Shown in pieces: positions 21,775 through 32,699 of a DNA stretch of 64,000 bases. The stretch lies in contig CALNVZ010003426.1 of the NCBI GenBank assembly GCA_940671915.1, positions 10,433,896-10,497,895 of the forward strand, given 5' to 3'. A model generated the notes under the pieces. The model did no database searches and was not told where the DNA came from. It was given only the letters and a program-made list of their open reading frames with translations. The DNA is from Paracentrotus lividus (taxonomy: Eukaryota; Echinodermata; Echinoidea; Camarodonta; Echinidae). The translations under genes were made by a program, and so were the position numbers. The stretch's first letter is position 1. Each line of letters opens with the position of its first letter.

Positions 21775-22986
21775 TCGTCAAGTCATGCTTCAGTGATTAA
21801 TGGTTGAATGCAAAAATGTCATTTTTTGAAGTTCACAAGCCTAAAATCACAACTTTGATTCAATGATATCGGGCCCATTTTCAGATTTTAAACAATTTTC
21901 ACGTCAGAATGTATGAAAAACGTGCTTCCCAACATATGGAAACGAAATTTGCGTCAAATTTCACGGTTGAGTGAGCATGCAGCAAAATTTACCCAAACTG
22001 CGATTCTTATTTCTTTGCCATGGTATAATCGATCAAATATGATGGAATTCCTGTTTTCGAAGTGTATTTAACCAATATCCATTCATTTACGGTTGAATGA
22101 ACCCGGGCCATCAATCAACCAAAAAAATAGACCATTTTAGAATTACGAATAGTCATTGTAGTAATGTTATGCCCTAGAAAGCATCTCAATAACATTATGG
22201 GGGATTTACTTATATTCTTTGGGCTCGTGTCAATGATCCTATGGCATTTATTTACAAATTCATTCTTCAGTGAGCACGTGAGACAGGAAAAGCCCTTTTC
22301 TCACGTACGGACTAAAATTCACATTCTTATTTTTATTGAATATGACAATTCTTTTTGGGGAGTACTTTTGATTTTATTTTCACAAAAATCCCGATGTTTC
22401 ACGCCTCAGTGGTCACAAGATACAAACAAATCATGCAAACGAGAAGAAAGTTTCGGGCTTCGTCATGGTTCAGTGACTTTTCGAATACGTAATTTGAATC
22501 AAGATCATGTTACTTAGAGATCAGTTGGAGCTGTATGCCAAGTTTCGTGACATAACTCACGATAGAATTAACAATAACATCAATGAAATTGGCCGAGTTT
22601 CACATTTGTCAGGTATTGATGTCAATTTTGCATAATTTAATTTTCCGTTTTTGTCCATTTGACTGTGAATTATTTTATGAAACTTTGCACATAGCTTCAA
22701 CTGGTCTATAGCTTACATGATCTTTACTCAAATTACCTATTTGAAAAGTCACTGAACCATGACGAAGCAGTTTCGGCAATTTTTGTTGCATGCTCACTCA
22801 ACCGTGAAATTTGACGCAAATTTCGTTTCCGTATATTGGGAAGCACGTTTGGCATACATTCTGACGTGTAAAATGTTTAAAATCTGAAAATGGGTCCGTT
22901 ATCGTTGAATCAAAGTTGCCATTTTAAGCTTGTGAACTTCAAAAAATGACATTTTTGCGTTCAACCATTGCTCACTGAAGCATGAC
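21775..22986. mobile_element. Foldback element with two nested inverted-repeat arms
   Basis: The outer arms 21775-22005 and 22785-22986 are inverse copies; both carry GTCATGCTTCAGTGA-type ends, TCATTTTTTGAAGTTCACAA and AATTTGCGTCAAATTTCACG words. The inner arms 22455-22510 and 22715-22775 are also inverse copies (TTCGTCATGGTTCAGTGACT). About 450 bp on the left side (22010-22455) has no right-side partner and includes the piece shared with 2700-2765. No protein is recognisable. The region lies upstream of the MCT-like gene. Confidence 0.7.
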
Positions 22987-23170
22987 TAGATGATTTATAT
23001 GTAGGTGGATTTTAGAATCATTTCCTGTCAAACTCGTTTTGACAACATGAGAGACACACGAAAAGAAATATTCAACGAACGCTTCGTTGAGCAATAGAAT
23101 TAGCTCCACCCATTCAATGGCTTCCCCTTCCAAGAGATCACACAACCAATGGGCGAGGAACATACTTGTG

Positions 23171-23228
23171 TCGTATTTACAGGTGCGATCCCTACATATA
23201 TTTATTGTAACGTAAGTAGCAAATATCA
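23171..23228 (+). repeat. 58-bp duplicate of the MCT exon 2 acceptor region
   Basis: This segment matches 26840-26897 at 56 of 58 positions. It includes the acceptor-like 'gtatttacag' and the codons for GAIPTY.YCN.SSKY. It ends 10 bp before the start codon of the MCT-like gene and is in the same reading frame as it. It contains a consensus GTAAGT donor (23212-23217) where the true exon 2 has GCAAGT. Confidence 0.8.
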
Positions 23229-23238
23229 AGTGGCTAAT

Positions 23239-23443
23239 ATGGCGCTATCTTCCCGAGATTCACGCATGTTACGTTGGAAGGCAATGCAAATTGTCCCAGT
23301 CTTTTTTCTGCAAACTGCTGTACTATTAGGCACAATCAAATCGATTGGTGTCATTCTTCCTGAACTTAACTTACAGCTCGGAATGACATTGACGGACATT
23401 GGTCTCAGCCTCGGGCTATTCCAAGGTTTCACCTTTGGTATTG
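23239..23443 (+). CDS. MCT-like exon 1 (start codon, TM1)
   Basis: ATG at 23239-23241; 68 codons plus one base, donor ATTG|GTGTGT. It encodes MALSSRDSRMLRWKAMQIVP, then VFFLQTAVLLGTIKSIGVIL, then PELNLQLGMTLTDIGLSLGL. IKSIGVILPEL occupies the place of the usual SFGVFF.EL.. stretch of SLC16 TM1. Confidence 0.8.
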
Positions 23444-26400
23444 GTGTGTATAATATTTGATGCTGTCGTAAATGTTATAAATGTCATAATGCAATTCAGT
23501 GGCGGATCCATGATTTTCAAATAGGGAGCGCAAGGCCAGATAGGGGACGCCGCTGAAATTACAGTTACAGTACAGTTACTCAGTGGTTTTCAAGTTATAT
23601 GTGGGCGTGCGTCCCCTACGCCCCCACCTGGATCACGCACTCGAATTCCTTTTCAAGAAAAATCTGGCTCAAGTAACATTTAGAAATCGTTCCCATGTCC
23701 CGTGAAAAGCCCTTTAATTATTGCATTGCCTGCAATTTCCATTTCATTATGAATACCTGTTTTGATAAGTGTAACGCTCAATATTTATTATGATACTTGA
23801 CAATATGATAATATATACATGCTTTTAATTTGATCAATGAATAGTGCTGCCAGCTAATCCAGCTACAACAATAACTATTAGTAAATCTAACAGTCTTCCG
23901 CTAATTTATGATTCTCGGGAACTCTTTTTTTTGGTTTTTTTATTCAAGGATGATAGATATCAAAAGGAGCGCTGATATTTTTGTTCCGGTGAAACAAAAA
24001 CGGGCTTTATTTCGTCTAAGACATTAAATAGCTAGACCCATTCCTTTTACTGCCGAGGCATCGCAGAAACGCCTCGGAGACGTCGCTGCTACTGAAAATA
24101 TGATAAGAAAATTAAAAAATTCAATTATTTCCAGAGACTCAGAGGAACTTAGGGAATTCCTTTTTAGCTTCATATTCTGTATGTATATAATGTACATGTA
24201 GGTATATTCATTACGTATGATCAGGGTTGCCAGCCGTACGATAATTATCGTATTTGTACGATAATTTGGCCCTCTGTACGATGTACGATCAATAATTGCA
24301 AAAAATGGCAAATGTACGATAATTATGTTCATTTGATCAGATAACACTAATCTAATAGGCAAAATCAGTTAAAACTGGTCTATAATAGCACAAAATGCCT
24401 TAAAGCTTTGGGCCTCCGCCCCCAGACCCCCACCTATGTAATTATGGAAGATTCCTTGATCTGCAAATGTTAAAACATATTTTTCCTTTCAAAGTTCCGG
24501 GGGCCTCTTTTGGCATTTTTTGTCGGAGTTGAACTTCGAGCTCATTACCCAATGAGGTATGGATGTCGTGCAAATTGCCATTGAATCATGAATGTACGCT
24601 AATTTTTGTTAAAAAATAATAATTTTGAGGCTCTGGTACGATAATCTGACTTCTTGAACCTGGCAACGCTGCATATGATCGTATTACAAATGAAAATGAC
24701 CTTTGAACTCCCTTCGATGACAGTGTCTCTTCCTTTGAGGATTCTCAAGTATTGCGTGCATTTGGTTCATTTCTTTATGATTACCTGTTTAGATCATGCA
24801 TTGTCATACTAAAGCAATCCCCTAAACATCCTTGCCAGTTCCATAAAGCTACAGTTTTGGTATTATATCTAAAATTATAATCATTGTATTCTTTTATTTA
24901 CTTTGAGAACATGCTCACCGAAACGTCGAGAGTGGGTAGGTCATTTCAGGACCACTCATAACCTCAGTAAAACCGTAAAACCTTTCACTGCCAATCGTTC
25001 TACCACCAGTGAAACCTTCAAAGAATATTCATATATTCTTTTAAATTTTTATTCTGATTTACTTTTTACCTTTCTATTGACCATCTTTGGCGATGATAAT
25101 AACACTTCCAATTGCAAATTATATTGAAACTAATTGACAGTGACAACAACTTTTGATATAAGACATTTTTTTTAGAATTACACTGTCCGTCATAAAGGTG
25201 GAATATTTTTTGCCGCTCTAGCGACATGATTTTGTCCCGGCTTTAATTTTTTTGTTTGTCCCTGCTTTTACTTTTCGGGACCTAGCCATGATGACAAGGT
25301 TGTAAATAGTAACTATGGACACTATTTTATTTTGATTTATGTTTGGCTGAAATTTTACAATACAATTTAGGGTAGATAGAAATGTCCATTGTGTAAAAAT
25401 TAATAAAATCAATGTTGAACCCCAATCAAAATAAATTTTTACCCCTCTCCTAGACAAAAGAGTCGAGCCTGTAACCATAAAAATAGATTTAACTTAACGA
25501 ACAACAATAACTCTACACCTCATACGTGTTTCCTTGGGATTGGACTGTGGGCATGGTGAGGGCCTTGGTGTGTCGTGAAATCAAAAACGGATCCCAAAAT
25601 AAGAAAACATGACGAAAATGGCTATCTTCGGGGATGACAAACTTTTTGGAAGAAAAATCCCAGGGAAGGGTTGAGGGAACTTCCAAGATACAGCCAGGAC
25701 CCGGAAAGTGAAAGCGGTGACAAACACATTCAGGAAATTGAAGGCTGAGCAACATAATGTCGCTGGAGCCAAAAAAAAAAAATTCTACCTTTATGACGAA
25801 CAATTTATATCAAGTACATTTATAATGACAGTGATGTGTTTAATCTTTCATTCGAACCCAAAGATTTACATTTTATATTAGTTAAAACGCAGAAATAAAA
25901 TCAATTCAACCAATTCAATCAATCAAGTAAATTCGAAGTTCGAAAGATTGTATTTCTAGATTAACCAAAACCACATACCTATCTTTAAGGAACGGGCAGA
26001 TATGTTTTCATGAATGCTTCAGTATGACAATGGCATAATAAAGGTTCACGTTCAATTTGGTATTTGAAAATGCTTTCAATGTAGAGAGCCTTAAGCAACA
26101 GCAAAAAAAAAAAAAAAAAGAATATTCCTTACAATTCTATCGGATTCCAGCATTTTCCTCAGTAACGATTTTTCGGATTTTCTATTTTCAGAATAATGTC
26201 ATCATAAACAGATGGGCTGATATTGTTCCTTCGACAATTGGCTTCAGGATTTATTTCTTCTAAAACATACATTAAAGCTCATTAACCTTAATAAAGGTTA
26301 ACGTTCATTTTGGTATTTGAAAATGCTGTTAATGTAGAGAGCCTTAAGCAACAGCAACAAAAAAAATATTCCTTACAATTCTATCTCGGATTCCAGCATT

Positions 26401-29400
26401 TTCCTCAGTAACGATTTTTCAGATTTTCTATTTTCAGAACAATGTCATCATAAACAGATGGGCTGATATTGTTCCTTCGACAATTGGCTTCAGGATTTAT
26501 TTCTTCTAAAACATACATTAAGGCTTATTAACCTTTTTGAACGAAGATGGCTTTTCCCTTTTTGGGTGATTCAACTCTTGAATTATTCATGACCTCCCTT
26601 GTCCGCATCGTACAAAGTCAATTACACTTTTGTGTAATTTGTCTTTTGCCTTTAAAAGTGCATCAATTAAACAAATAAACAAAGCATATTAAACCAAACA
26701 ATATAGACTCAGAGAAAAAAATTGTGATTAAATGTTCATAAGCCTACTTCAAACAAGACAACTTCAAAATATGGGACATTTCTGTTTCTGACTCACTCTG
26801 TATATTAACAAATGTCATTGATCGGTTTTCTATACCTTGTCGTATTTACAGGTGCGATCCCTACATATGTTTATTGTAACGCAAGTAGCAAATATCATCG
26901 TTTGATGATCGTAATGGGCGCCGTCCTTGCTCCTGGGGGCGTCATCTTAGCATCTACGATAGCCAATATTGCTCAGCTAGCTTTCTACCTCTCATTATCT
27001 GGTATGTTCATGCTTCTAGAGGGTTTAAATTTGAACGTTCAATTTTGTTTTATTTGTGTTTACTCCATACACTCTTTAAAAAAGTTCCAATAGGCACCTT
27101 TACTTTGTCACAATAGCGGAATCCTTTTACTAGTAGTTCCTGTAAGCTAGCACTTTTGGGTGCCAATTAACATACTTTTCTATGTACTAAATAGATCAGA
27201 ATAGTAGGGAAGGTTGTCCAAATACTACAAAATGGTAGGGGAGACCGGGAATGGACGTTACAAAATTCACATTTTTGGCCAGATAATTCTAATTAAAGTA
27301 CTCACACACTCCATTTTGGGTCTGTAGTTAGCCTATTATGTTGGGTAAAACCTGAGTGAGGCACATAAAACTTGAAAACATGTAAACACTAATTAACTAC
27401 AGCTTAATTAATGAAGACGTTGTTACATCACACGGGGTAAATTGTTACTATATGTAAACATACGGGGTGATTTGTTACAATGTGTAAATCTCTTATACCA
27501 TACTTTCGTTTCAACTATCCAGTTTCTTGGTATTGTTAACAGTAGATCAAGTAGAGCTCTAGAGTAGACTAAAGTAATAATAGCAATATCAAAATATTAA
27601 CACCTGAAAATTGAAACAAAATTACTTTACATGGGTAATGTAATTGGGGTAGGTTGTTACATCGACACGGGGTAGGTTCTTGTAACAACCTACCCCATGG
27701 GTGATTTTACACATAAAATCAACTGTAGTAAAGCCATTAGGCAGGATTACAGGGCATGGCTCGGGGTATATTAGTGAAATACATGTACTATATTCACAAT
27801 ACCAGACTATCATCATGTGCCTTCAGTTGTAAGAACTATTACAAATTTTAATTTTTGTCAAAAATTCACTTGGAACTGTACAAAATGGTTTTTGTTGATT
27901 TACTTTCTATTAAAACTACGGAGAAACCTCACGACCGGCAGTTCATCAAAGCTATGTGTAGGCTGTATATAGATGCCAGTTAGCACGAACTCTCTTGTTC
28001 CAACTTAGCACACTGAGAACTGTAACAACTGACCCGTGTAACTTCCATCCCCGGTCTCCCCTAAATTGAAGTCTTTCATGTATTTTTTTGTGTTTTTTTC
28101 TCCCCAGGTATTGGATTGAACTTACTCTCTACATCTCTTGTGATGGCACTCCATTCAAAAGCAGGAGATTACTTTAAGCTCTTTTATGGGATTAGTAAAT
28201 CTGGTTACTCCCTTGGTATGGCCCTGATACCTCTTCTTGCACAGTACCTCATGACAGTCTATGGCTGGAGGGGGTCACTGATGATAATGGGAGGCATCAT
28301 GATGCACTTGGTACCCTTATCACTGTTTGTAGACACTACAGTTGGGACTGATGATACCTCTTTGGACGAAGGAACTCTTGAAGAAAGTACAGAAGAAACT
28401 TCAAATGAAATTCCCGAATTAAGTCAAGGTGGTATTCAAGAGAGACATTTAGAAGAAAGCCCTCAAAGGAATAGAAAATGTATTAAGATATGTCTTTCCT
28501 TTTTTGGCAACGTGTCAAATGCTATTAGTAAATCTATTTTAAATAGAGACCACTGGCTTACTGTACTTGTGGTAACAACTGGTCTTTACGGAATGATAGG
28601 TGGAGGATGGCATGCATTCTTGATTCCTCGGGCTGTAAACAGGGGGTTTTCTACATCCAGAGCACTCACTCTGGCGTATTCCTCAGGAGGCGGTTGCTTC
28701 ATCGGTCGTTGCTTCAGTGGTGCCGTTCCTGGTACTCATATCTTCAGTAGCCATGACTGGTTCAACATATTAACTGTAATCAACTGCATCTCGCTTCTCA
28801 TTGATATTTTATTTGCTGATTTTGGATTAGTGATAGTCACTTCCTTTGTGTCAGCATTGTGTATCTCCGCACGCAACGTTCTAATTGTTTTGCTCTATAA
28901 TGAAAGGGTTCAAAATACAGACTTCCCGACAGTTTACGCCGTGTCAGATATCATTTTTGGATCATGCCAGTTCTTAAGTGCATTCATGTCAGGTAAGAAA
29001 ATTTATAGGATCAGGAGCGACTGAACTAAACTGACAGTGGGGGAGGGGCCGCTGGACAGAGGAAAGGGGTAGGGTTTTTTTTCTGAGGAAAGGGGTACTT
29101 TCAAACATTGGTGTAAAGAGGAAATATTGAGATAGGGAGCGGTCCGCAAAAGAAATTTGCCACATCGATCTGAAATATCTGCATTAAAGCCATGGGCACA
29201 AAATTCGAGAAGCGACCAACAGAATTATAGCATGCTCATGCGCTTCTGGAATTTGGGCATCGCCTGGGGACAAATGGAGAATCGGAACAAGCAGTTCTGA
29301 TGAAATGGCTGAACAAAGCCTGAGCTGTGAAATGTAAAAAGGCGCGGAAAAAACAAGCAGGCGCTGAAACCTATACGGTTAGCGACAGATCTCCCGGCGG

Positions 29401-31034
29401 CAACAGCTGACGTCTTGTTTTTTGTTCACCTAAATCGCTCATTGGGTCGTTATCCGGGCGGCCACGGCCCGGGCATCGATTGTATGTTGGACAGCGAGTG
29501 AAACGTGAGCAGGCACTGCCAAAATTTATCTCCGCACTAAAAAGTCAGCGGTAACCAAGCCAGGCCCGTAACTAGGATTCGAATTCTGCAAAAGTGGACA
29601 AAAAGGTTCACCAAAATTTTTTTCATGTCACGCTGAGCGCGCAAAAAGGTACATCAATTTTTTTTTTCACGTTACTCCTGGCCGCGCGATAAGCGAGGAG
29701 GGGAGGGGGAGGGGGGGGGGGGGGGGTAGTGTTCAAAATGTTCTGCTTCGGCCGTCCAAGAAGAGTACCATCTTGTCTCAGCTATGGGGGTAGGGTAAGC
29801 TCGTTCTTTACATGATATTCCTTTTTTCTCTCTCTCTTGTTTAATCCATTTCTTTTTTCTTTTTTTTGTCAAGAGGACCCTTGCTCGCCAGCGGGGGGGG
29901 GGGGGTTACGGGCTGGCAAGCGTTTATGCCTTAATAATAGCATTTCCCAGGCCCTGTGCCCTGGTGGCAACCGATGGATGACCGGTAAAAAAATTTGCAA
30001 AACAAATTTGCCGCCCAATCATCCTCAGCATGCGCAGACATGCCAAGCTCAAAAAAAAAAATTTGCGTGGGATCATTGGTATCATTCATATCGTGTTTGA
30101 AAGTAGTGCGCGCGCGCACTAGTAATTTGTACACAAAAGAGGCGCGCGCGCACGCTACCAACATTTCACGTAGTAAGCTATCTTGCATATAACGATCGCC
30201 TGCTTGAAAACATCGCACTTGCGATATTGATGCGCTACAAAACTGCTGATATTATAGGGTTTTGAGACTCCAAAATGGTTTTTAAAATCTATAATAATGC
30301 TACTTTTTTCTCATTTTGCATGAAAAATGGGGTTTTCTGCGTGAGATCGTGAGACGGACCTGAAATGCGTGATTCTCACGCAAGATGCGTGAGACTTGGC
30401 ATGTATGCATGCGTCCGGCAAATGCCAGTTCCTTGCGATTCCTTGCGTTTCGATATGGATGTCGTAAAAGTACTACCATCTTTTACCTGCATGTCTTTTA
30501 GAAAAAAAATCGTATACCTCAATCCATCCGTCGACGCAAGAATTTTATGCGAAATCTTACACAGACCAGACGCATACTGGCTAACCGTTCGGGTTCTTTT
30601 TTATTTTTTTTTCTCTTCTTTTTTTTTTTTTNNNNNNNNNNNNNNNNNNNNNNNNNGAAGAGAAAAAAAATAAAAAGAACCGAACGGTTAGCCAGTATGC
30701 GTCTGTCTGTGTAGAGTATTTCGCATAAATTCTTGGCGTCGACGGATGGATTGAGGTATACGATTTTTTTTCTAAAATGGACATGCAGGTAAAAGATGGT
30801 AGTAGCTTTTTTTTTTTTTTTCTGGGAAGCACTATGCAAGAACTTCACCTTTAGAAATTCAGGCTGCCGCAGCTCGTCTGCAACAGCCGCGGCGCTCCGG
30901 AGATATCACCAATCCCTGTGTTCTGCCGTAGAGCAGCACTTCTAAATTTTACTTCTTATGTGATCCAGTCTTTAATGAGAATCATGATCCAAACTCCAAA
31001 ATATGATAATTTCCCACTCCCCCCCCCAAAAAAA

Positions 31035-31070
<36 letters not shown>

Positions 31071-31076
31071 AATGAA

Positions 31077-31156
<80 letters not shown>

Positions 31157-31175
31157 TAATAAATAAATAAATGAA

Positions 31176-31247
<72 letters not shown>

Positions 31248-32579
31248 AATGAAAATAATAATAATATAGGTTTTCCCGGCCAATTTCATTGTTTTGTCAA
31301 TCAATTGCATATTAGAGGCATTCATTTTCGGAAAAAACGCTGATGTATCGAAATGTTGACAGTCAAAATCGTATTCAATCGTAAAGATTAACGATTGTTG
31401 TGATCGATTTCGAATTTGCGCATTCTACTTCACATAATAAGCATATACATTCGGCAATAACTATTCAAATTCGTCTTCATTCTGTCGACATTTCATTCCG
31501 TATACTCAAATTCACACTAATTTGAATGCACAAATAATGAAATTAAATGCCTATATCCGAATTTGAATTTTGCAACCATTACTTTGTGTGCCTAAAAACG
31601 AATTTGAGGGCATGAACACAAAATTGTTTGACTTAAGTCAGTCTGTCGCATCAAACACACGAACTTGAATACACATTAAATGAAAACTGATGATAAATGT
31701 ATGAAATTGGCCGGGAAAACCTATAATAATATAGGTTTTCCCGGCCAATTTCATACATTTATCATTCATTTTCATTTAATGTGTATTCAAATTCTTGTGT
31801 TTGATGCGACGGACCGACTTTAGTCAATCAATTTCGTGTTCATGCTCTGAAATTCGTTTTTAGGCAAACAAAGTAATGGTTACAAAGTTCAAATTCGGAT
31901 ATAGGCATTTAATTTCAGTATTTGTGCATTCAAATTAGTGAGAATTTGAGTATACGGAATGAAACGTCGACAGAATGAAGACGAATTTGAATAGTTATTG
32001 CCGAATGTGTATGCTTATTATGTGAACTAGAATGGGCAAATACAAAATCGATCACAGCAATCGTGAATTTTGATGATTGAATACGATTTTGACTGGCAAC
32101 ATTTCGATGCATCAGCGTTTTTTCCGAAAATGAATGCCTCTACTATACAATTGATTGACAAATCAATGAAATTGGCCGGGAAAACCTATAATAATAATAA
32201 TAAAATAAAAATTAAAAAAATAATAAAAAAAGTAAATAAAATGTGTAAATAAATGAATAAACAGACCCGACTAATGAGGCAAATAATTTTCCGCGGTGTA
32301 AAATATTTGAGTGGATATGAGTGGCCCGTTGCATATTGAAAAGAATGTTCTTTTTTTGTATTTTTTTGTAATGTTTTTTTTTTTTTTTTTTGTGATTTGT
32401 GATTTTTTTTTTTTTAATAATCACATTTTATTTTTTTCGGTTGCATGTCTACAGGTTTCCTCACTGATGTCTTCAAAAATTTCAATGCATCATTCATCTT
32501 CTTGTTGGGTGCGGAAGTGTGCTTCTTCATCGTGATGATCATCCTTAAATTAACAAAAAGTTCATCCTATGTTAAGTGA
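23239..32579 (+). CDS. Monocarboxylate-transporter-like protein (SLC16 family, MFS); gene-level entry
   Basis: Four exons (23239-23443, 26852-27001, 28108-28992, 32455-32579) join in frame with split-Gly phase-1 introns throughout. They give 1365 nt, i.e. 454 residues, a normal length for SLC16 proteins. Hydrophobic segments fit 12 TM helices with a charged central loop (residues about 190-245, rich in Glu, Asp and Ser) between TM6 and TM7. Family members move monocarboxylates or related solutes across membranes, often with protons. The usual TM1 PDGGWGW-type motif is replaced by a divergent sequence (KAMQIVPVFFLQ), so the substrate cannot be inferred. Start: the first ATG giving the TM1 frame (23239); an in-frame ATG at 23149 would add 30 residues, part of which comes from a duplicated exon 2 segment. 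A dead LINE begins just after the stop. Confidence 0.85.
23497..23645. mobile_element. hAT-like MITE in MCT intron 1
   Basis: CAGTGGCGGATCCATGATTT opens the element and CCACCTGGATCACGCACT closes it. These are imperfect inverted ends of the family seen at 10562 and 40114. The inner sequence also has GGGGACGCC/GGCGTGCGTCCCC complementarity. No clear 8-bp duplication. Confidence 0.5.
24222..24671. mobile_element. hAT-type MITE, 450 bp
   Basis: The left terminus CAGGGTTGCCAG and right terminus CTGGCAACGCTG match at 11 of 12 positions as inverted repeats. The flanks CGTATGAT (24214-24221) and CATATGAT (24672-24679) form an 8-bp target duplication with one mismatch, the hallmark of hAT elements. 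The interior repeats GTACGATAATTAT words. It lies in MCT intron 1. Confidence 0.75.
25178..25806. mobile_element. TIR element, TTACACTGTYCGTCATAAAG family, copy 1
   Basis: The left end TTACACTGTCCGTCATAAAG and right end CTTTATGACGAACAATTTAT bracket about 630 bp. Inside, 'gacattatgtcgc' words near each end and 'ttccttgggattggactg' are shared with the copies at 46397-47063 and 61188-62165. No transposase is recognisable. It lies in MCT intron 1. Confidence 0.7.
26039..26533. repeat. Direct tandem duplication, about 245-bp unit, two copies
   Basis: Copies 26039-26283 and 26291-26533 share long identical stretches such as 'cagatgggctgatattgttc' and 'cttcaggatttatttcttct'. They differ mainly in the length of an internal poly-A run. 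It is intronic (MCT intron 1), with no evidence of exons. Confidence 0.85.
26852..27001 (+). CDS. MCT-like exon 2 (TM2-TM3)
   Basis: A 150-nt exon after 'cgtatttacag', donor TCTG|GTATGT. It encodes (G)AIPTYVYCNASSKYHRLMI, then VMGAVLAPGGVILASTIANI, then AQLAFYLSLS(G). SKYHRLMIVMGAVLAPGGVI fits the (K/R)(F/Y)..R.(V)...G......G...(S) loop and TM3 of SLC16 proteins. The first 46 nt are duplicated upstream of exon 1. Confidence 0.85.
27236..28063. mobile_element. TIR element with TA ends, adjacent to an acceptor site
   Basis: TAGGGGAGACCGGGAATGGA at the left and, inverted at the right, TCCATCCCCGGTCTCCCCTA form terminal repeats of about 25 bp with TA at each extreme, suggestive of a Tc1/mariner-like or other TA-targeting element. 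The interior repeats ACACGGGGTA and GTTACA words, including a small palindrome at 27646-27706. The right end is 44 bp upstream of MCT exon 3. No transposase. Confidence 0.7.
28108..28992 (+). CDS. MCT-like exon 3 (TM4-TM11)
   Basis: An 885-nt exon after 'ctccccag', donor TCAG|GTAAGA. It encodes (G)IGLNLLSTSLVMALHSKAG, a helix ending YGISKSGYSLGMALIPLLAQ, then TVYGWRGSLMIMGGIMMHLV (conserved YGWRG of SLC16/MFS). An acidic loop of about 60 residues follows, then WLTVLVVTTGLYGMIGGGWH, and later helices to FGSCQFLSAFMS. Its size, with most helices in one exon, is common among animal MCT genes. Confidence 0.9.
29573..29950. repeat. Dispersed repeat (copy also at 60522-60900; partial at 40114)
   Basis: The landmarks 'cccgtaactaggattcgaat', 'gcaaaagtggacaaaaaggt', 'ttctgcttcggcc', 'aagaagagtacc' and 'ttgctcgccagcgggggggg' occur in the same order as at 60522-60900. 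It contains G-runs of 13 or more. It lies in the last MCT intron and is not coding. Confidence 0.65.
30468..30813. repeat. Near-perfect inverted repeat around a 25-N gap
   Basis: The arm 30468-30631 and the arm 30657-30813 are almost exact reverse complements; both carry GTATACCTCAATCCATCCGT or its inverse, and TAACCGTTCGG. The central spacer is lost in N (30632-30656). It lies in the last MCT intron. Confidence 0.8.
30632..30656. other. Assembly gap (25 N)
   Basis: Run of N at the centre of a palindrome. Confidence 1.
31035..31265. repeat. (AAT)n microsatellite
   Basis: About 230 bp of AAT repeats with AAATAAATAAATGAAA interruptions. It abuts the TIR of the element at 31266. Confidence 0.95.
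31266..32190. mobile_element. Two head-to-head 460-bp TIR elements forming a 925-bp palindrome
   Basis: The copies 31266-31724 and 31731-32190 each end in ATAGGTTTTCCCGGCCAATT or its inverse and are inverse copies of one another, separated by a few AAT-type bases. Both outer ends touch (AAT)n DNA. A longer relative with the same terminus is at 57600-59130. No coding potential. It lies in the last intron of the MCT-like gene, 265 bp before the terminal exon. Confidence 0.85.
32455..32579 (+). CDS. MCT-like terminal exon (TM12, stop)
   Basis: Acceptor 'gtctacag', phase 1 in. It encodes (G)FLTDVFKNFNASFIFLLGA and EVCFFIVMIILKLTKSSSYV, ending K then TGA at 32577-32579. G.L.D.......F...G.......(I) is the usual end of SLC16 proteins. 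It is short and easily missed, but the split glycine codon and the hydrophobic last helix fit exactly. Confidence 0.85.
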
Positions 32580-32699
32580 GAGATGTCTACTTGTGGAAAG
32601 TACACGAAAATAATTTAGGAATTCACTATTCACTTGTTATTTTTTGCATGCGCATGGGCCTTAAATCAACTGATGAATTTAATTCACATTTCCAAAAAG

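Noticed and set aside
22164..22517. 117-codon plus-strand open frame
   Set aside because: It lies inside a foldback element, and part of it matches a non-coding repeat at 2700-2765.
31020..32424. Ile- or Lys-rich open frames
   Set aside because: These are translations of (AAT)n and poly-A/T tracts.
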